Part shown: piece after piece, positions 32,836-44,098 of the stretch | Numbering within the stretch: position 1 is the stretch's first letter | How the letters are laid out: every line of letters begins with the position of its first letter | NCBI GenBank assembly: GCA_032622095.1 | Contig: CP136066.1 | Location: 59,922,609 to 59,986,608, forward strand | DNA: 64,000 nt | Direction: 5' to 3' | Source of the DNA: Siphonodentalium dalli | Taxonomy: Eukaryota; Mollusca; Scaphopoda; Gadilida; Siphonodentaliidae | Notes under the pieces: model-generated | What the model was told of the DNA's origin: nothing | The model's input: the letters and a program-made list of their open reading frames with translations, nothing else | Databases searched by the model: none | Made by a program: the position numbers and the translations under genes

Positions 32836-33792
32836 TCACAAGAAAGGTGGCACGGGATGGGTATACAATATTAAGTTCCATATGTTGAATCTTATATCCC
32901 CATATACAGGACCAATCCATATTACTGATATCCACATCACCGCTATAAACATCACCACGACAGCCCCTGGGTTTTTAACAACACACCATATGAATTCAAA
33001 TGTTGATATAATGCCCAAGCGGGTGCAATCTAGTTCGAGTCCGAGAATCGTTCCGCATATGGTTGTCAACTCCGGATGGTTAGTCAACATATACATGTAT
33101 GACCACATTGCATATACATAGTTTACGGGTGACAAAAATAATGTAAATATGCTAAAACCCAAACGGATGACCGTCAGAACGATAATTGTGAGAGCGTTTC
33201 CTATCATAAAAATGACTCCTCTCAATATTGTCGCCGACAACATACAACGAATACAAACAGCAATTATGTCATAAACAAACATTTCAAATAAACCCATGCT
33301 TCCAATTATAAACTGTTCAGTAAATTTTTGTGAAGCAAATATTCGGTCCTTCGGAAAAGCGTTATTTGCTATCAGAAGATCAGCCGCTAGCGCTAGCACA
33401 ACCACTAAAAGTCCAACTGCTGTGTTCACAACTTGTCTGGTGACAATACAATACATAATTATGACTTCGGTGAGTGCTGCAGCTGTGTTCCCAAAATCTA
33501 TAAATGCAGTAGTATAATATTCACGTTCACATTGAATTCCTCCGTCAATAGAATTGAGTCGGTCATAAACATGACGCACCAGAATAACAGTTACTTGTGA
33601 CCCCCTGCACCACACGACCGGCACGAACTTAAACATATCGTCCAGTTCCAAAGGTAATACGTCTAAGGCGCGCGCACAGGGAAACACCAGTATGCAAATA
33701 GCTGAACTGATAATGAGCAATGCGCAGATTATTCCACAGAAGAAGAAATAAAGAACAAACAATACGATGTGATTCTCTGTTTCCATTGCCAT
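32836..33792 (-). CDS. Multipass membrane protein of unknown family
   Basis: An intronless ORF of 318 codons from ATG at 33792 (the frame stays open to 33810, but only from a GTG). Hydrophobic segments fall near residues 9-37, 97-118, 121-142, 161-181, 187-220 and 276-298, so about six or seven membrane spans. A hydrophilic loop at 38-95 carries Cys39, Cys62 and Cys88, and a second loop runs from about 222 to 260. I do not recognise a family and assign no function. It reads on the same strand as, and ends about 1.9 kb upstream of, the large exon of gene B, so it may be an independent gene or sit inside the first intron of gene B. A frame this long in AT-rich DNA, with even hydrophobic spacing, argues against chance, but no promoter or poly(A) signal was seen. 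The 125-codon plus-strand ORF at 32744 is its shadow. Confidence 0.55.
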   Translation of the reverse strand: MAMETENHIVLFVLYFFFCGIICALLIISSAICILVFPCARALDVLPLELDDMFKFVPVVWCRGSQVTVILVRHVYDRLNSIDGGIQCEREYYTTAFIDFGNTAAALTEVIIMYCIVTRQVVNTAVGLLVVVLALAADLLIANNAFPKDRIFASQKFTEQFIIGSMGLFEMFVYDIIAVCIRCMLSATILRGVIFMIGNALTIIVLTVIRLGFSIFTLFLSPVNYVYAMWSYMYMLTNHPELTTICGTILGLELDCTRLGIISTFEFIWCVVKNPGAVVVMFIAVMWISVIWIGPVYGDIRFNIWNLILYTHPVPPFL

Positions 33793-33969
33793 TCCAAGTG
33801 TGAGACTCACTATAATTCAGATATACGCATGTCACCGCCGATACACGCAGTTATCCTACGACTGGGACACAAGTAGGTAGTACATAACCAGACAAACACA
33901 CAAGCTATTTGCATTCTGTATCCAGCTATACGTGTATTTAAAGCGTATCAATAAACTATATTGCACATA
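33793..33969. other. 5' flank of the membrane ORF
   Basis: Short spacer between the ORF start and the TA-flanked MITE. No clear promoter motif on the minus strand. Confidence 0.4.
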
Positions 33970-34124
33970 CAGTAATGCCCTAAATAATCGACTTCTTAAC
34001 TACAGCAGAGTTGAGAGCTGAGAGCTTTCCGATGAATGGCAACAAGCCATATTTTCGACTAAATACTGACAAATTACCCATAATTCTGCGGTGGTTAAGG
34101 GGTCGATTATTTAGGACATTACTG
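33970..34124. mobile_element. Tc1/mariner-type MITE (155 bp), TA target site
   Basis: Ends CAGTAATGCCCTAAATAATC and GATTATTTAGGACATTACTG, flanked by TA at 33968-33969 and 34125-34126. Terminal repeats of about 31 bp with few mismatches and no ORF. It lies about 180 bp upstream of the membrane ORF start. Confidence 0.93.
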
Positions 34125-34126
34125 TA

Positions 34127-34484
34127 TATTCCATTGAGTGGTTCTTACATGCTATTGACACTGTCACGATTGGGCGACCAATTTCACGATTCAACGGCTT
34201 AACAACAACGCTAGAGTTGCATTATAACCAATCAATGACCGTAATTACATGATATATATGTTATGACAAGCTCAGAGGGGTTTATTGAGAGACATAGAGC
34301 TCGAGCTCGGAGACCAACCACCCACCCATAACAAACCGATTGTATACAAACACTGCTAATATGTAAACATCCGTACGGGCATGCCAAACGGCGCAAAGTT
34401 AAACGCGCTGCTTTCTCTGACATGCAGTCCAATCAATAATACAGTTCGCATCAAAAGAAATTCCATCCAGCCCTTGTAGTGTTA
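34127..34484. other. Unassigned spacer
   Basis: No repeat or gene recognised between the MITE and the large satellite array. Short GAGCTCGAGCTCG palindromic sequence near 34300. Confidence 0.45.
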
Positions 34485-37400
34485 TTTTAACTTGGCCCCT
34501 ACAATCCATTATATGTGTTTCTTTACAGCACCACTATTAGTGTTTTTGGATAGGCGTGAATCTATATAAAAGTTTGGGCTCCTCAGTGGGATTTGTGGAA
34601 AAGGAGACGAGCCATGGCACCCACGATAAAACCATACAGCACACAGTGCAGCACAGTGCCTTTAAAATCATGTTAAATTTATGGTCATTGTTCTATCAGG
34701 CTATACTCATTCTGGAAATTATTCAACATATGACTTTAGAACATAGGCAGGCCATCAATAAAAATATTTGACACCTGGAAGGGATTTGCAAAAGTTTGAG
34801 CTCAGTGGGATTTGAGGAAATGGTCCCCAGCACTCATGATAAAACCATACAGCACCGTGCCTTTAAAACCATGTTATATCTAGGGGTCAGTGTTCTCTTA
34901 GACTATAATCATGCTGGAAATTATTCTATATATGACTTTAGAATAATAGGCAGGCATTGAAAAAAAATATTTGGACACCAAGAAGGGAATTAGGGCCAAA
35001 GGGAGAAGACTATTTGTGTTTTTAATAGTCAAATTGGTACTTTTAACTTGAATTAGGCCCTGTAACCCATTATATGTTTTTATTTCCACCATTTTAGTGT
35101 GTTTGTATAGGTCTGCATCTATATAAAATATTAGCAAAAGATTGGGCTTCTCAGTTGAATTTAAGGGTAAGCACCCATGATAAAACCACTCAGCACCCGT
35201 GCCTATAAAATCATATTTTGGGGTCAGTTTTCTCTCAGACTATACTCATTTGTGAAAAAGATTCCACATATGACTTTAGAACATAGGCAGGCAATCAATA
35301 AAAATATTTGGGCACCTGGAAAGGATTATTGGCTCAAGGGGAGGGGAATATTTGTGTTTTTAATAGTCATATTGGTATTTTAAACATGAATTGGCCCCTG
35401 TAACCCATTATATGTGTTTATCTCCAGTGCTTTAAATGTTTTTGGATATGCCTGAATCTACATAAAATATTTGCAAAAGTTTGGGCTGCATTGGGATTGA
35501 AGGGTAAGGAATAGGTGCGACACCCATACCACCTATGATGAAACCATATACATGTAGCACCAATGCCTATAAAATCATATTTTGGGCACCGTCAGTGTTC
35601 TATCAGACCATAGTCATTATGAAAATTATTCCACTGTTGATTTTAGAAAATAGGCAGGCACTGAACAAAAATTATTTGGGCATTGGAAGGGATTTTGGGC
35701 TCAAGGGGAGGGCAATATTTGTGTTATTTTAATAGTCAAATTGGTAGTTTTAACTTGAATTGGGCCATGTAACCCATTATAGGTGTTTAACTCCAGTAGT
35801 TTAAGGGTTTTTAGATAGGTCTGCATAACTATAAAAGATTTGCAAAAGTTTGGGCTACTCAGTGGTATTTAAGGGCAGGCAGCAGACCCAACACCGACAT
35901 TACCCATAATAAACCATACAGTACATGTGCCTTTAAAATCATATTTCGGTGTCGGTGTTCTCTCAGACCATACTCATTCAGGAAATTATTCCATGGCTGA
36001 TTTTAAAATATAGGCAGGCACTGAACAAAACTATTTGGGCACCTGGAAGGGATATTAGGCTCAAGGGGAGGGGAATATTTGTGTTTTTAATAGTCATATT
36101 GGTATTTTATCATGATTTGGGCCCTGTAACCCATTATATGTGTTTTACTCCAGTGCTTTAAGTGTTTTTGGATATGTCTGCATCTACATAAAAGATTTGT
36201 AAAACATTGGGCCGCATTGGGTTTGAAGGGTGAGGAATCGCTCCAAATCCCATACCACCCATGATGAAACATACATCACCCGTGCCTATAAAATAATATT
36301 TTGGGGTCAGTGTTCTCTCAGACTATACCCATTCTGAATATTATTCCACATTTGACTTTAGAAATATAGGCAGACAATAACAAAACATATTTGGGCACCT
36401 GGAAGGGATTTTGGTCTCAGAGTGGGGACGATATAGGTTTTTAAATAGTAAAATTGGTATATTGGACTTGATTTGGGCCCAATATGTAGGCACCAGTCCA
36501 TTATTTTTACTGTTTATGGAAAGATCTGCATCTGTATAAGAAGATTTGCATAAGTTTGGGCTCCTCAGTTGGTTTTATGGATATAGAGACATCCCAACAC
36601 GCACAACACCCATGAAAAAACCACACAGCACCCGTGCCTATGAAAATATATTTCTGAGTCAGATCTCTCAGGCTATACCCATTCTGAAAATTACTCCACA
36701 GTTGACTTTAGAATATATATAGGCAATGGGGACAAACATTATTTTGGGCACCTGAATGGGATTTTGGGCTCTGGATGGGGGAGGGGCATATTTGGGTGTT
36801 TTAATATAGTCTAGTAGGTATATTTAACTTGAGTTGTACCCTGTGACCCTTTATAGGTATCTACTTCCAGCACTTTTATTATTTTTGGACAGATATGCAC
36901 AAAGCTTGCGATCCTCGGTGGGTTTTAAGGGTATGGAGACAGCCCAACACCCATGATAAAACCATATACATGTAGCACCATGCCTGTGAAAACACATTTC
37001 TGGGTCATTGATCTCTCAGACTATACCCATTCTGAATATTACTTCACAGTTGACTTTAGATTATATATAGGGAATGGGAAAAAAATTATTTGGGCATCTG
37101 AATAGGATTTTGGGCTTTGGTCAGGGGGAGGGGAATATTTGGGTGTTTTGATGGTCAAGTTGGTATATTTAGCTTGAATTGGGCACTGTGACCCATTATA
37201 GGTATCCACTTCCAGCACTTTTATTGTTTATGGATAGGTATGGATCTATACAAATGGTTTGCACATAGTTTGGGCTCCTCAGTGGGTTTTAAGGGTATGG
37301 AGACAGCCCAACACCCATGATAAAAACCATACAGCACCTGTGCCTATGAAACCATATTTATGGTTCAGTGTTTTCTCAGACTATAACCATTCTGAAAATT

Positions 37401-39526
37401 ATTCCACAATTGACTTTAGATTATATAGAATAAATGGGGAAAACAATATTTGGCCACCTGAATGAGATTTTGGGATTTGGTCGGGGGGGCAATATTTTTT
37501 TTTTTTAATAGTCAAGTTGGTATATTTAACTTGAATTGTGCCCTGTGACCCATTATAGGTATCTACTTCCAGCACTTTTATTGTTGTTGGACAGGTATGC
37601 ATCTATACAAGTGGTTTGCACACGGTTTGGGCTCCTCAGTGGGTTTTAAGGGTATGGAGACAGCCCAACACCCATGGCACCCATGATAAAACCATACAGC
37701 ACCCATACCTATGAAAACATATTTCTGGGTCAGTGTTGTCTCAGACTATACCCATTCTGAAAATTATTCCACACTTTACTTTAGAATATATAGAGGCAAT
37801 GGGAAAAAATTATTTGGGCACCTGAATTGGATTTTGTGCTCTGGTCAGAGGGAGGGGAATATTTGGGTTTTTTAATAGTCAACTTTGTATATTTAACTTG
37901 CATTGGGCACTGTGACCCATTATGGGTATCTACTTCCAGGTCTCTTTTTGTTTTTGGAAAGATCTGCATCAGTGTAAGAAGATTTGCAAAACGTTGGGCT
38001 CCTCAGTGGGTTTTAAGGGTATGGAGACAGCCCAACATCCACGAGACCCATGATGTAACGATATAGCACCCATGCCTATGAAAACATATTTCTGAGTCTG
38101 ATCTCTCAGACTATACCCATTCTGAAAATTATTCCACATTTGACTTTAGAATATAAAGAGGTAATGGGGAAAACAATTATTTGGGCACCTGAATGGGATT
38201 TTCGGCTCTGATCAGGGGAGGGGAATATTTGGGTTTTTTAATAGTCAAGTTGGTATATTTAACTTGAATAAGCCCTATGGCATATTATATGTATCTACTT
38301 CCAGAACTGTTATTGTTGTTGGACAGGCCTGTATCTATACAAATGGTTTGCACAAAGCTTGGGCTCCTCTGTGGGTTTTAAGTGTAAGGAGACAGCCCAA
38401 CACCCACGGCACCCATGATAAAACAATTTAGCACCCGTGCGTATGAAAACATATTGCTGGATCACTGTTCTCTCATACTATACCCCAGTTGACGTAAACA
38501 TCTCCGTAATAATTATAATATTACGTCGACACGAATTCATGTAAATACCCATTTCCAGAACAATGGGCTTCCCCCAATATCGTGACGTCATACTGATGTC
38601 ACAGACATTCCAAATAAGGAATAATTTATGCGGTTGTGTTGGAATGTTACGAGAGGCAGAGATTACCTAGTACAGAACACTGAATATCGGCATCGGTTAT
38701 TTCGCCGCCGATCAGAATCATGCCATTTGCCAAAAGTGTTTTTCTTTAATAAAGCAGCTGGTCAAAATCAATACGACTATTAAAACAAACTTTAAATGAG
38801 TGCCACATGACCGAGTTAAACGACTATTGCGTTCGCCGTATACAGATGACACCTGAACTATTTTTACGGGACACGCGCAGCTGTTATCGGTTAGCCAATC
38901 GGGGTTAGCGGTTTCTGGTACCGCTTCCAATCAAAACAAGGAATTTCCTGGTATATCCCCAAGTCTGGAAATAGCTTTCCGACCAGTCCTGTTCGACTCA
39001 GATGAATTTATATGATGTACTGAATCGAAATTTATGTCGACTGACTATACCCATCCCACAGTTTAATTTGGGATATATGAAGGCAATGGGAAAAAAATAT
39101 TTGGGCACCTGATTTGGATTTTGGGCTCTGGTCAGGGAGGGGAATATTTGGGTTTTTAATAGTCAAGTTGGTATATTTAACTTGAATTGTGCCCTGTGAC
39201 CAATTATAGGTATCTACATCCAGTATTTTTACTGTTTTTGAAAAGAAAAGATCTGCATCTGTATAAGAAGATTTGCAAAATATTGGGTTCCTCAGTGGGT
39301 TTTAAGGGTATGGAGAAGCCCAACACCCGAGGCATCCATGATAAAACCATACAGCACCCGTGCTTATGAACATATATTTCTGGATCAGTGTTCTCTCAGA
39401 CTATACCCATTCTGAAAATTATTCCACATTTGACTTTAAAATATATAGTGGAATGGGGAAAAAATTATTTGGGCACATGAATGGGATTTTGAGCTCAGGT
39501 CAGGGGAGGGGAATATTTGGGGGTTT
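34485..39526 (+). repeat. Satellite array, about 360-bp unit, about 13 copies
   Basis: Each unit runs in order: CCATTATATGTG-like, a CTTCCAG site, TTTTTGGATAGG, GTTTGGGCTCCTCAGTGGG, CCCATGATAAAACCATACAG, CTCTCAGACTATACCCATTC, TTATTTGGGCACCTG, GGGGAATATTTG and TAATAGTCAAGTTGGTATAT. GGGCT landmarks fall near 34570, 34795, 35140, 35480, 35840, 36205, 36555, 36905, 37270, 37627, 37995, 38358 and 39282. The second unit is shortened. Units drift gradually from left (TTATATGTGTTT) to right (TTATAGGTATCT). The array is interrupted by a transposon at 38486-39043. The many 60-80 codon ORFs here are the same stretch of satellite translated repeatedly. Confidence 0.95.
38486..39043. mobile_element. TIR transposon inserted in the satellite (558 bp)
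   Basis: ACTATACCC, a normal satellite word, occurs on both sides (38477-38485 and 39044-39052), giving an 8-9 bp target duplication. The ends are imperfect inverted repeats (AGTTGACGTAAA versus TTTATGTCGACT). The interior is richer in GC than the satellite and has no significant ORF. Confidence 0.85.
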
Positions 39527-40020
39527 TTGTTTACCCATACCATAGTATGGTAAACATAGTGTCGACGTCCGAATTGACCACTCGTTGTTCGTCCGTCCTC
39601 CATCTGACTCTATCTCTATCCTCAGTCCCTCTGTCCTTCTGGCTGTATACACTTTATGCATGGTGCGATAACTCAAGCATTTTCTATCTGGTCGGAACCA
39701 AATTTTGTATATGAATTTCTCAGCCCAAAAGGCAGATCGACTTCGAATGTGGGTTGATCCGACTCGTTTTAACTGAGTTACGGCCCTTTTCGAAACAATA
39801 TTCACTCTTGGAAATAAAAAAATAAAATTTTTTATATTGAACTCCTTGCTCAATTTAACAAAAATATAATAGAAAAAAAAAATGTTTTTTTTAAATTTAA
39901 TTTAGATTGAACTCCTTGCTCAAATTTTTTTTTTTGAAGGTTAACAACATTTGAAAAACTATCACCATTATAACTCGGCCAAGGGTGCCCCGATTTACTG
40001 GTTTACATCTGTCCAAAATC
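39527..40020 (+). mobile_element. Truncated non-autonomous element with palindromic start
   Basis: Begins GTTTACCCATACCATAGTAT, which is self-complementary with GGTAAAC, then CGTTGTTCGTCCGTCC and an A/T tail with TTGAACTCCTTGCTCAATTT twice. The tail and the following CACCATTATAAC match the end of the element at 20449-20990. Confidence 0.7.
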
Positions 40021-40906
40021 TTGTGTTATACAGTTAAATTTGTTTGGTGCGATACTAAACATAATTCACAAATTCCATCCCATGCCTTTGGACTACTTAG
40101 CTATTAATATGGCTATATCATTTTTGTTATGTCCGTTTTATGTTAACGGGGTGGGCACCAGTGAACATGCATTATAAAGAGCACAATCTGGTAAGTCGTG
40201 TCGATAAAAAAGGTAGATTAATATTGGACTGTTTTAAGAACCGCGTGTTATGTCCATATATACCGTATATTGCGGTTAAATAATGCCAATATAAGCTTGA
40301 TTCGCCCATGAAAATAAGCCCATTATGTGCTTATTTGCACGAGAACAGTCTTATGGCAAGTCATGAGATGGTTGACTCGTGCTGTTTTCCACTCTATTGT
40401 CGTGAAACTAAGCACAATACGGGCTTATCTCATATTCAAGTATCCAATATACATGGAAAGGGCTGTTTTAATAACCAGTGTTTAGGCCCATATGGAGCGT
40501 TTTTGAGTTTTCAAATAATGTCAATATGCAACCTGTTCTCCTGGATATAAACACATAACGGGGCTTATTTTAATGAACTATATAAACTAATATAGTGGTA
40601 ATATTTAACCTAATATACACGTACAGTATATATATGGACCTATTAAACGCGGTTTTTAAAACAGTCCAATATCAGACTGTTATATACGAAATAAGCCCAT
40701 ATTGGTATTATTCGTTCTAATTTTTTTCATCGCAACATATCCTCGTGTAAATAGGTTCATATTGGACCTAAGTATTCACATTCTGAAATAAGCCCAGTGA
40801 GCTTATAGCCATTATTCCGTTGAATGACGAGGGCCGAATAGCAAATAAAGATCGTGCATCTGGTAGGTCGTGTTGAGGAAAAAAGCTAGATTAATAATAC
40901 AAATAT

Positions 40907-41687
40907 GCCCGATTGGTCATCTCCAGTTTAAACCCCCATTGGCGGTCCAGTCAAACCGGGTCTAAGTGGGCGTTTTTGTCGTTTAGTGGCCAGCTGATTG
41001 ACAACTCCAGTCGGTGATATGAGCATGCAGTCAAACTAGCTTGTTACCAAGCGGAACAAAGGGCAGGCTGATGTAATGCTTATATACTGAAACGTCCTCA
41101 ATTATCGCGTGCGAATGAATCAACTGTGACATAATGATAACACCGGTCTGCAGTCGCAACTTAGACACGCCCTAACTCGAGATAATTTACAGCTCCACCC
41201 TTTGATTGATTGTTTGACAATTCTAAACCGCGATGAAGAAAAGGGCGGATTCGTCATCTCAAGTTTAGCCTCGGTAAAGCTGGTTTAGCTGGACCGCCGA
41301 ATTAAATGGTTTAGTTGCCAGTTTAAGCTTATAAATTGCAAACAAAATATCGAAATTGACAAAAACTTATCCCCACACGATTTATATGTGTGAGTGCTTC
41401 TCACTTATAAATTTCCAATCAACATATGGTCGCTGTCCCTATTATCGATTTTCGCAAGAAATAAAACGAGGCGGTCCGCATTAGGACAGTACGATTAACT
41501 ATCTCGATGATACAGAGACACTACTGCTAAACCACTGGTCTGGTTGGACCAGGTTTAAACCTGAGATGACGGATGCGTCAATTAGACCTGCGGTCGCGGA
41601 TTTAAACCACGGATTTTGCTGACTCACGGCGGTTTAAACCTAGAGGTTTACGTAGACCAGGTTTAAACCTGAGATGACAAATCGGGC
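40907..41687. mobile_element. TIR element (781 bp) around GTTTAAAC-rich ends
   Basis: GCCCGATTGGTCATCTCCAG at 40907 pairs with the complement ending CTGAGATGACAAATCGGGC at 41687. The CAGGTTTAAACCTGAGATGA word also appears at 41549 and TCATCTCAAGTTTAGCC at 41255, so internal inverted copies exist. It is inserted within a GGTAAGTCGTG segment. Target duplication not clear. Confidence 0.8.
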
Positions 41688-41689
41688 CA

Positions 41690-42063
41690 TAGGGTTTATT
41701 CCAGTAAAAACACAATACAAAGAGCGTAGCTTTGGTAAGTCGTTTTGATGAAAAAAGGTAGAATAAATCATGCAAATACGGTCTTGTTTCGTATGCTAAT
41801 AGTCCCACATTATACTATTTTATAAACACTGTTCTCATCAAAACACGCACATTATCAGCTTATAAAGAACTTAGTTTATGTAGATAATCTGCTTAGAATT
41901 GCTTCATTTGAGTGGATAATGTGCTGAAAATTAAAAATTTTTAGTCACACTCATAACGAGGCGATTCTAACCAGATTGTGTGCGGATAATAACAAAAATA
42001 AACCAACCCACGACTTTTCATATGTATACGCTCTTTGGTGTGTGTTTTAACCGTGACCCATAA
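41690..42063. mobile_element. TIR element, older copy
   Basis: CCAGTAAAAACACAATACAA then AGAGCGTA at the left and TACGCTCTTTGG, GTGTTTTAACCGTGACCCAT at the right form diverged terminal repeats. Same family as 42561-42929. Confidence 0.7.
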
Positions 42064-42560
42064 AACGAAATAACGGCTATGCCTCAATTACCCGCTTATT
42101 TTATAATCAAATAATCACACTTTGTAACTATTTCAAATTATAGGTCGATTATCTGCGTATTTACGCGAGAATATGTTGTTTTTAAAAAACCGTGTTTTAG
42201 CTCAATATAGAGCTTATATAAATTGCGATTGAATAATGCCAACATTAGCTTATAGGAAAAAAGTTAAGTGTTTATTTTCACGAAAATAGCCTGACATTTG
42301 CATGCTAAGTCTTGAGTTGTTTATTTGTTAAAACACATTATAAATAGCGTGAATCCGGTTTGTCTTGTTGATGAACAAATTGAGGTTATATAACGCCAGT
42401 ATGAGCTTAATTCGCTCATTAAAGCCCATTATGTGCATATTTTAACGACAACAGTATGAAACATATCCTCGTTCAAATAGGTTCATATTGGATCTACATG
42501 TAACTACTCACAGGTTTATGTTGGACCTATCTGATTCTGAAATAAGCACATATTGAGCTT

Positions 42561-42929
42561 ATGGCGCGGGCCACAGCGAAAACACAATACAAAGACCGTA
42601 ACTCTGGTATTGGTAAGTCGTGTTGACGAAATATACGGGCTTATTTCGTATATAAATAGTACCATATTGTACTGTTTTAAACAGCCTGTTCTCCTCAAAA
42701 CCCGCACATTATCAGCTTATAACAAACTGCCTTTAGGTAGATAATATGCTTAGAATTGCCTCATTTTGAGTAGATTATGTGCTGAAATTAGAGTATTTTA
42801 TCACATTATCGACTCATAATGAGGCGGTTCTAAGCAGATTATGTGCGGACAATGACAAAAATAAACAAACCCACGACTTTTCATATGTATACGCTCTTTA
42901 AGATGTGTTTTAACAGTGACCCGCGCCAT
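42561..42929. mobile_element. TIR element with ATGGCGCGGG ends (369 bp)
   Basis: ATGGCGCGGGCCAC at 42561-42574 and GTGACCCGCGCCAT at 42916-42929 are inverted with one mismatch. The inverted region continues through AAAACACA and AAGAGCGTA words. No ORF; target duplication not clear. Confidence 0.85.
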
Positions 42930-43110
42930 AAAATGAAATAACGGCTATGGCTAAATTTTCTGCTTTGAGAATCAAATAATCACATTATGTACCTATATAA
43001 AATTATAGGTCGATTATGTGCGTATTTGCGCGAGGATATGTTGGTTTTAAAAACCATGTTTTAGCTAAAATGAAAAAAATGAGTTGGTTTATTTATTAAT
43101 TAAATTAAAT

Positions 43111-44096
43111 CTATATATATATTTTGAGACTTCCGTATATATGTATATACATATATATGTGTGTGGGTACTTCATAGAATCGAAAACGCGTGGACAGATT
43201 GAGCTCAAACTTCCTATCTAAGGATAAAAACCCACGGACACCGTCGTTGTCGCGTTTTGGAGAAGCTCTGAGCACCCATTCTCCACTCCCAATCTTCAAA
43301 ATCACCACAATCGGCACTTCGGAGTTAATAGCGTTGATAGATAAAGAGCGTTCGTTTTCCACAGTGTTTATATAAAGAGCGTGATTTTCGCTATCGATTC
43401 AGATCCAAGAGGCGTAACTCTACATTTTTTTATGCCTGTCGTTCCCAGGACCGGGGGACATTTTCATGTTTACAATTCACGACGGGAAGCGTTTGTTACG
43501 ACGGGATTAATTGACTGTCCGCTCTTTTCGGAGACAATTGACCATCTCGTAAGGGTGGACAACCTCTGTCAGGGGCTGCTCAATGGCCACGGGCAGGTTA
43601 AACAAAATCATATCTCTTTTAGGGACGGGTATCTAGGAACGGGGAAGTTTAGGACGGGTACGGGCAGGTTAAAAAAAATCATACCTCTTTTAGGGACAGG
43701 TATCTAGGAACAGGGAAGTTTAGGACGGGTACCATGAATTAACTCATTGAAAAACAAAGAATGCGTTGTCTGTCGTTCCTAGGAAGGGGTGATTTCATCG
43801 GGTCAATTTTTCCACCAGAAACAAAAAATTCATTTAAAAAATTAATTAAAACAATTTAAAATTAAAACAATTTAAATATAAAAAAAAAAATAAATTAAAA
43901 AAAAAAAAAAATTTAAATTAAATTTAAAAAAAATTAAATAAATATTAAAAAATTAAAAAACATAAATTAAATTAAAAAAACATTAAATTAATATTAAAAA
44001 TTAAAAACAAAAAAAACAAAAAAAAAAACAAAAAAAAATTAAAACAAATGTCATGTTTCTGACCAACCACGCCAGTGGCGGGCTAACCTGCTACTC
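43111..44096 (+). mobile_element. Helentron-like element D
   Basis: Opens CTATATATATATTTTGAGAC, TTCCGTATATA, then TAGAATCGAAAACG and TGAGCTCAAACTTCC. It closes with GCCAGTGGCGGGCTAACCTG, CTACTCTA. The start matches elements C, E and F. It contains a two-copy 71-bp repeat at 43591-43731 (GGGCAGGTTAAA to GGACGGGTAC) and an almost pure A/T stretch at 43810-44045. No replicase ORF. Confidence 0.75.
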
Positions 44097-44098
44097 TA

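Larger units (their letters stand above)
40021..43090. repeat. Nested TIR-element cluster with GGTAAGTCGTGTTGATG units
   Basis: The phrase AAAGAGCGTAATCTGGTAAG (variants) followed by TCGTGTTGATGAAAAAAGG starts related segments near 40172, 40850, 41718, 42335 and 42592. Blocks 41705-42215 and 42588-43070 are about 500-bp copies of each other. Segments carry inverted pairs such as CTTAGAATTGCCTCATTTTG against TAATGAGGCGGTTCTAAGCA. There is no coding capacity. The defined elements inside are listed separately. Confidence 0.75.

Noticed and set aside
32744-33121. 125-codon plus-strand ORF at the 3' end of the membrane ORF
   Set aside because: It is antisense to the longer minus-strand membrane frame and shows no domain.
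37259-38066. Repeated 60-80 codon ORFs with WVLRVWRQPN-like peptides
   Set aside because: They are the same satellite segment translated in successive units, without conserved start or end.
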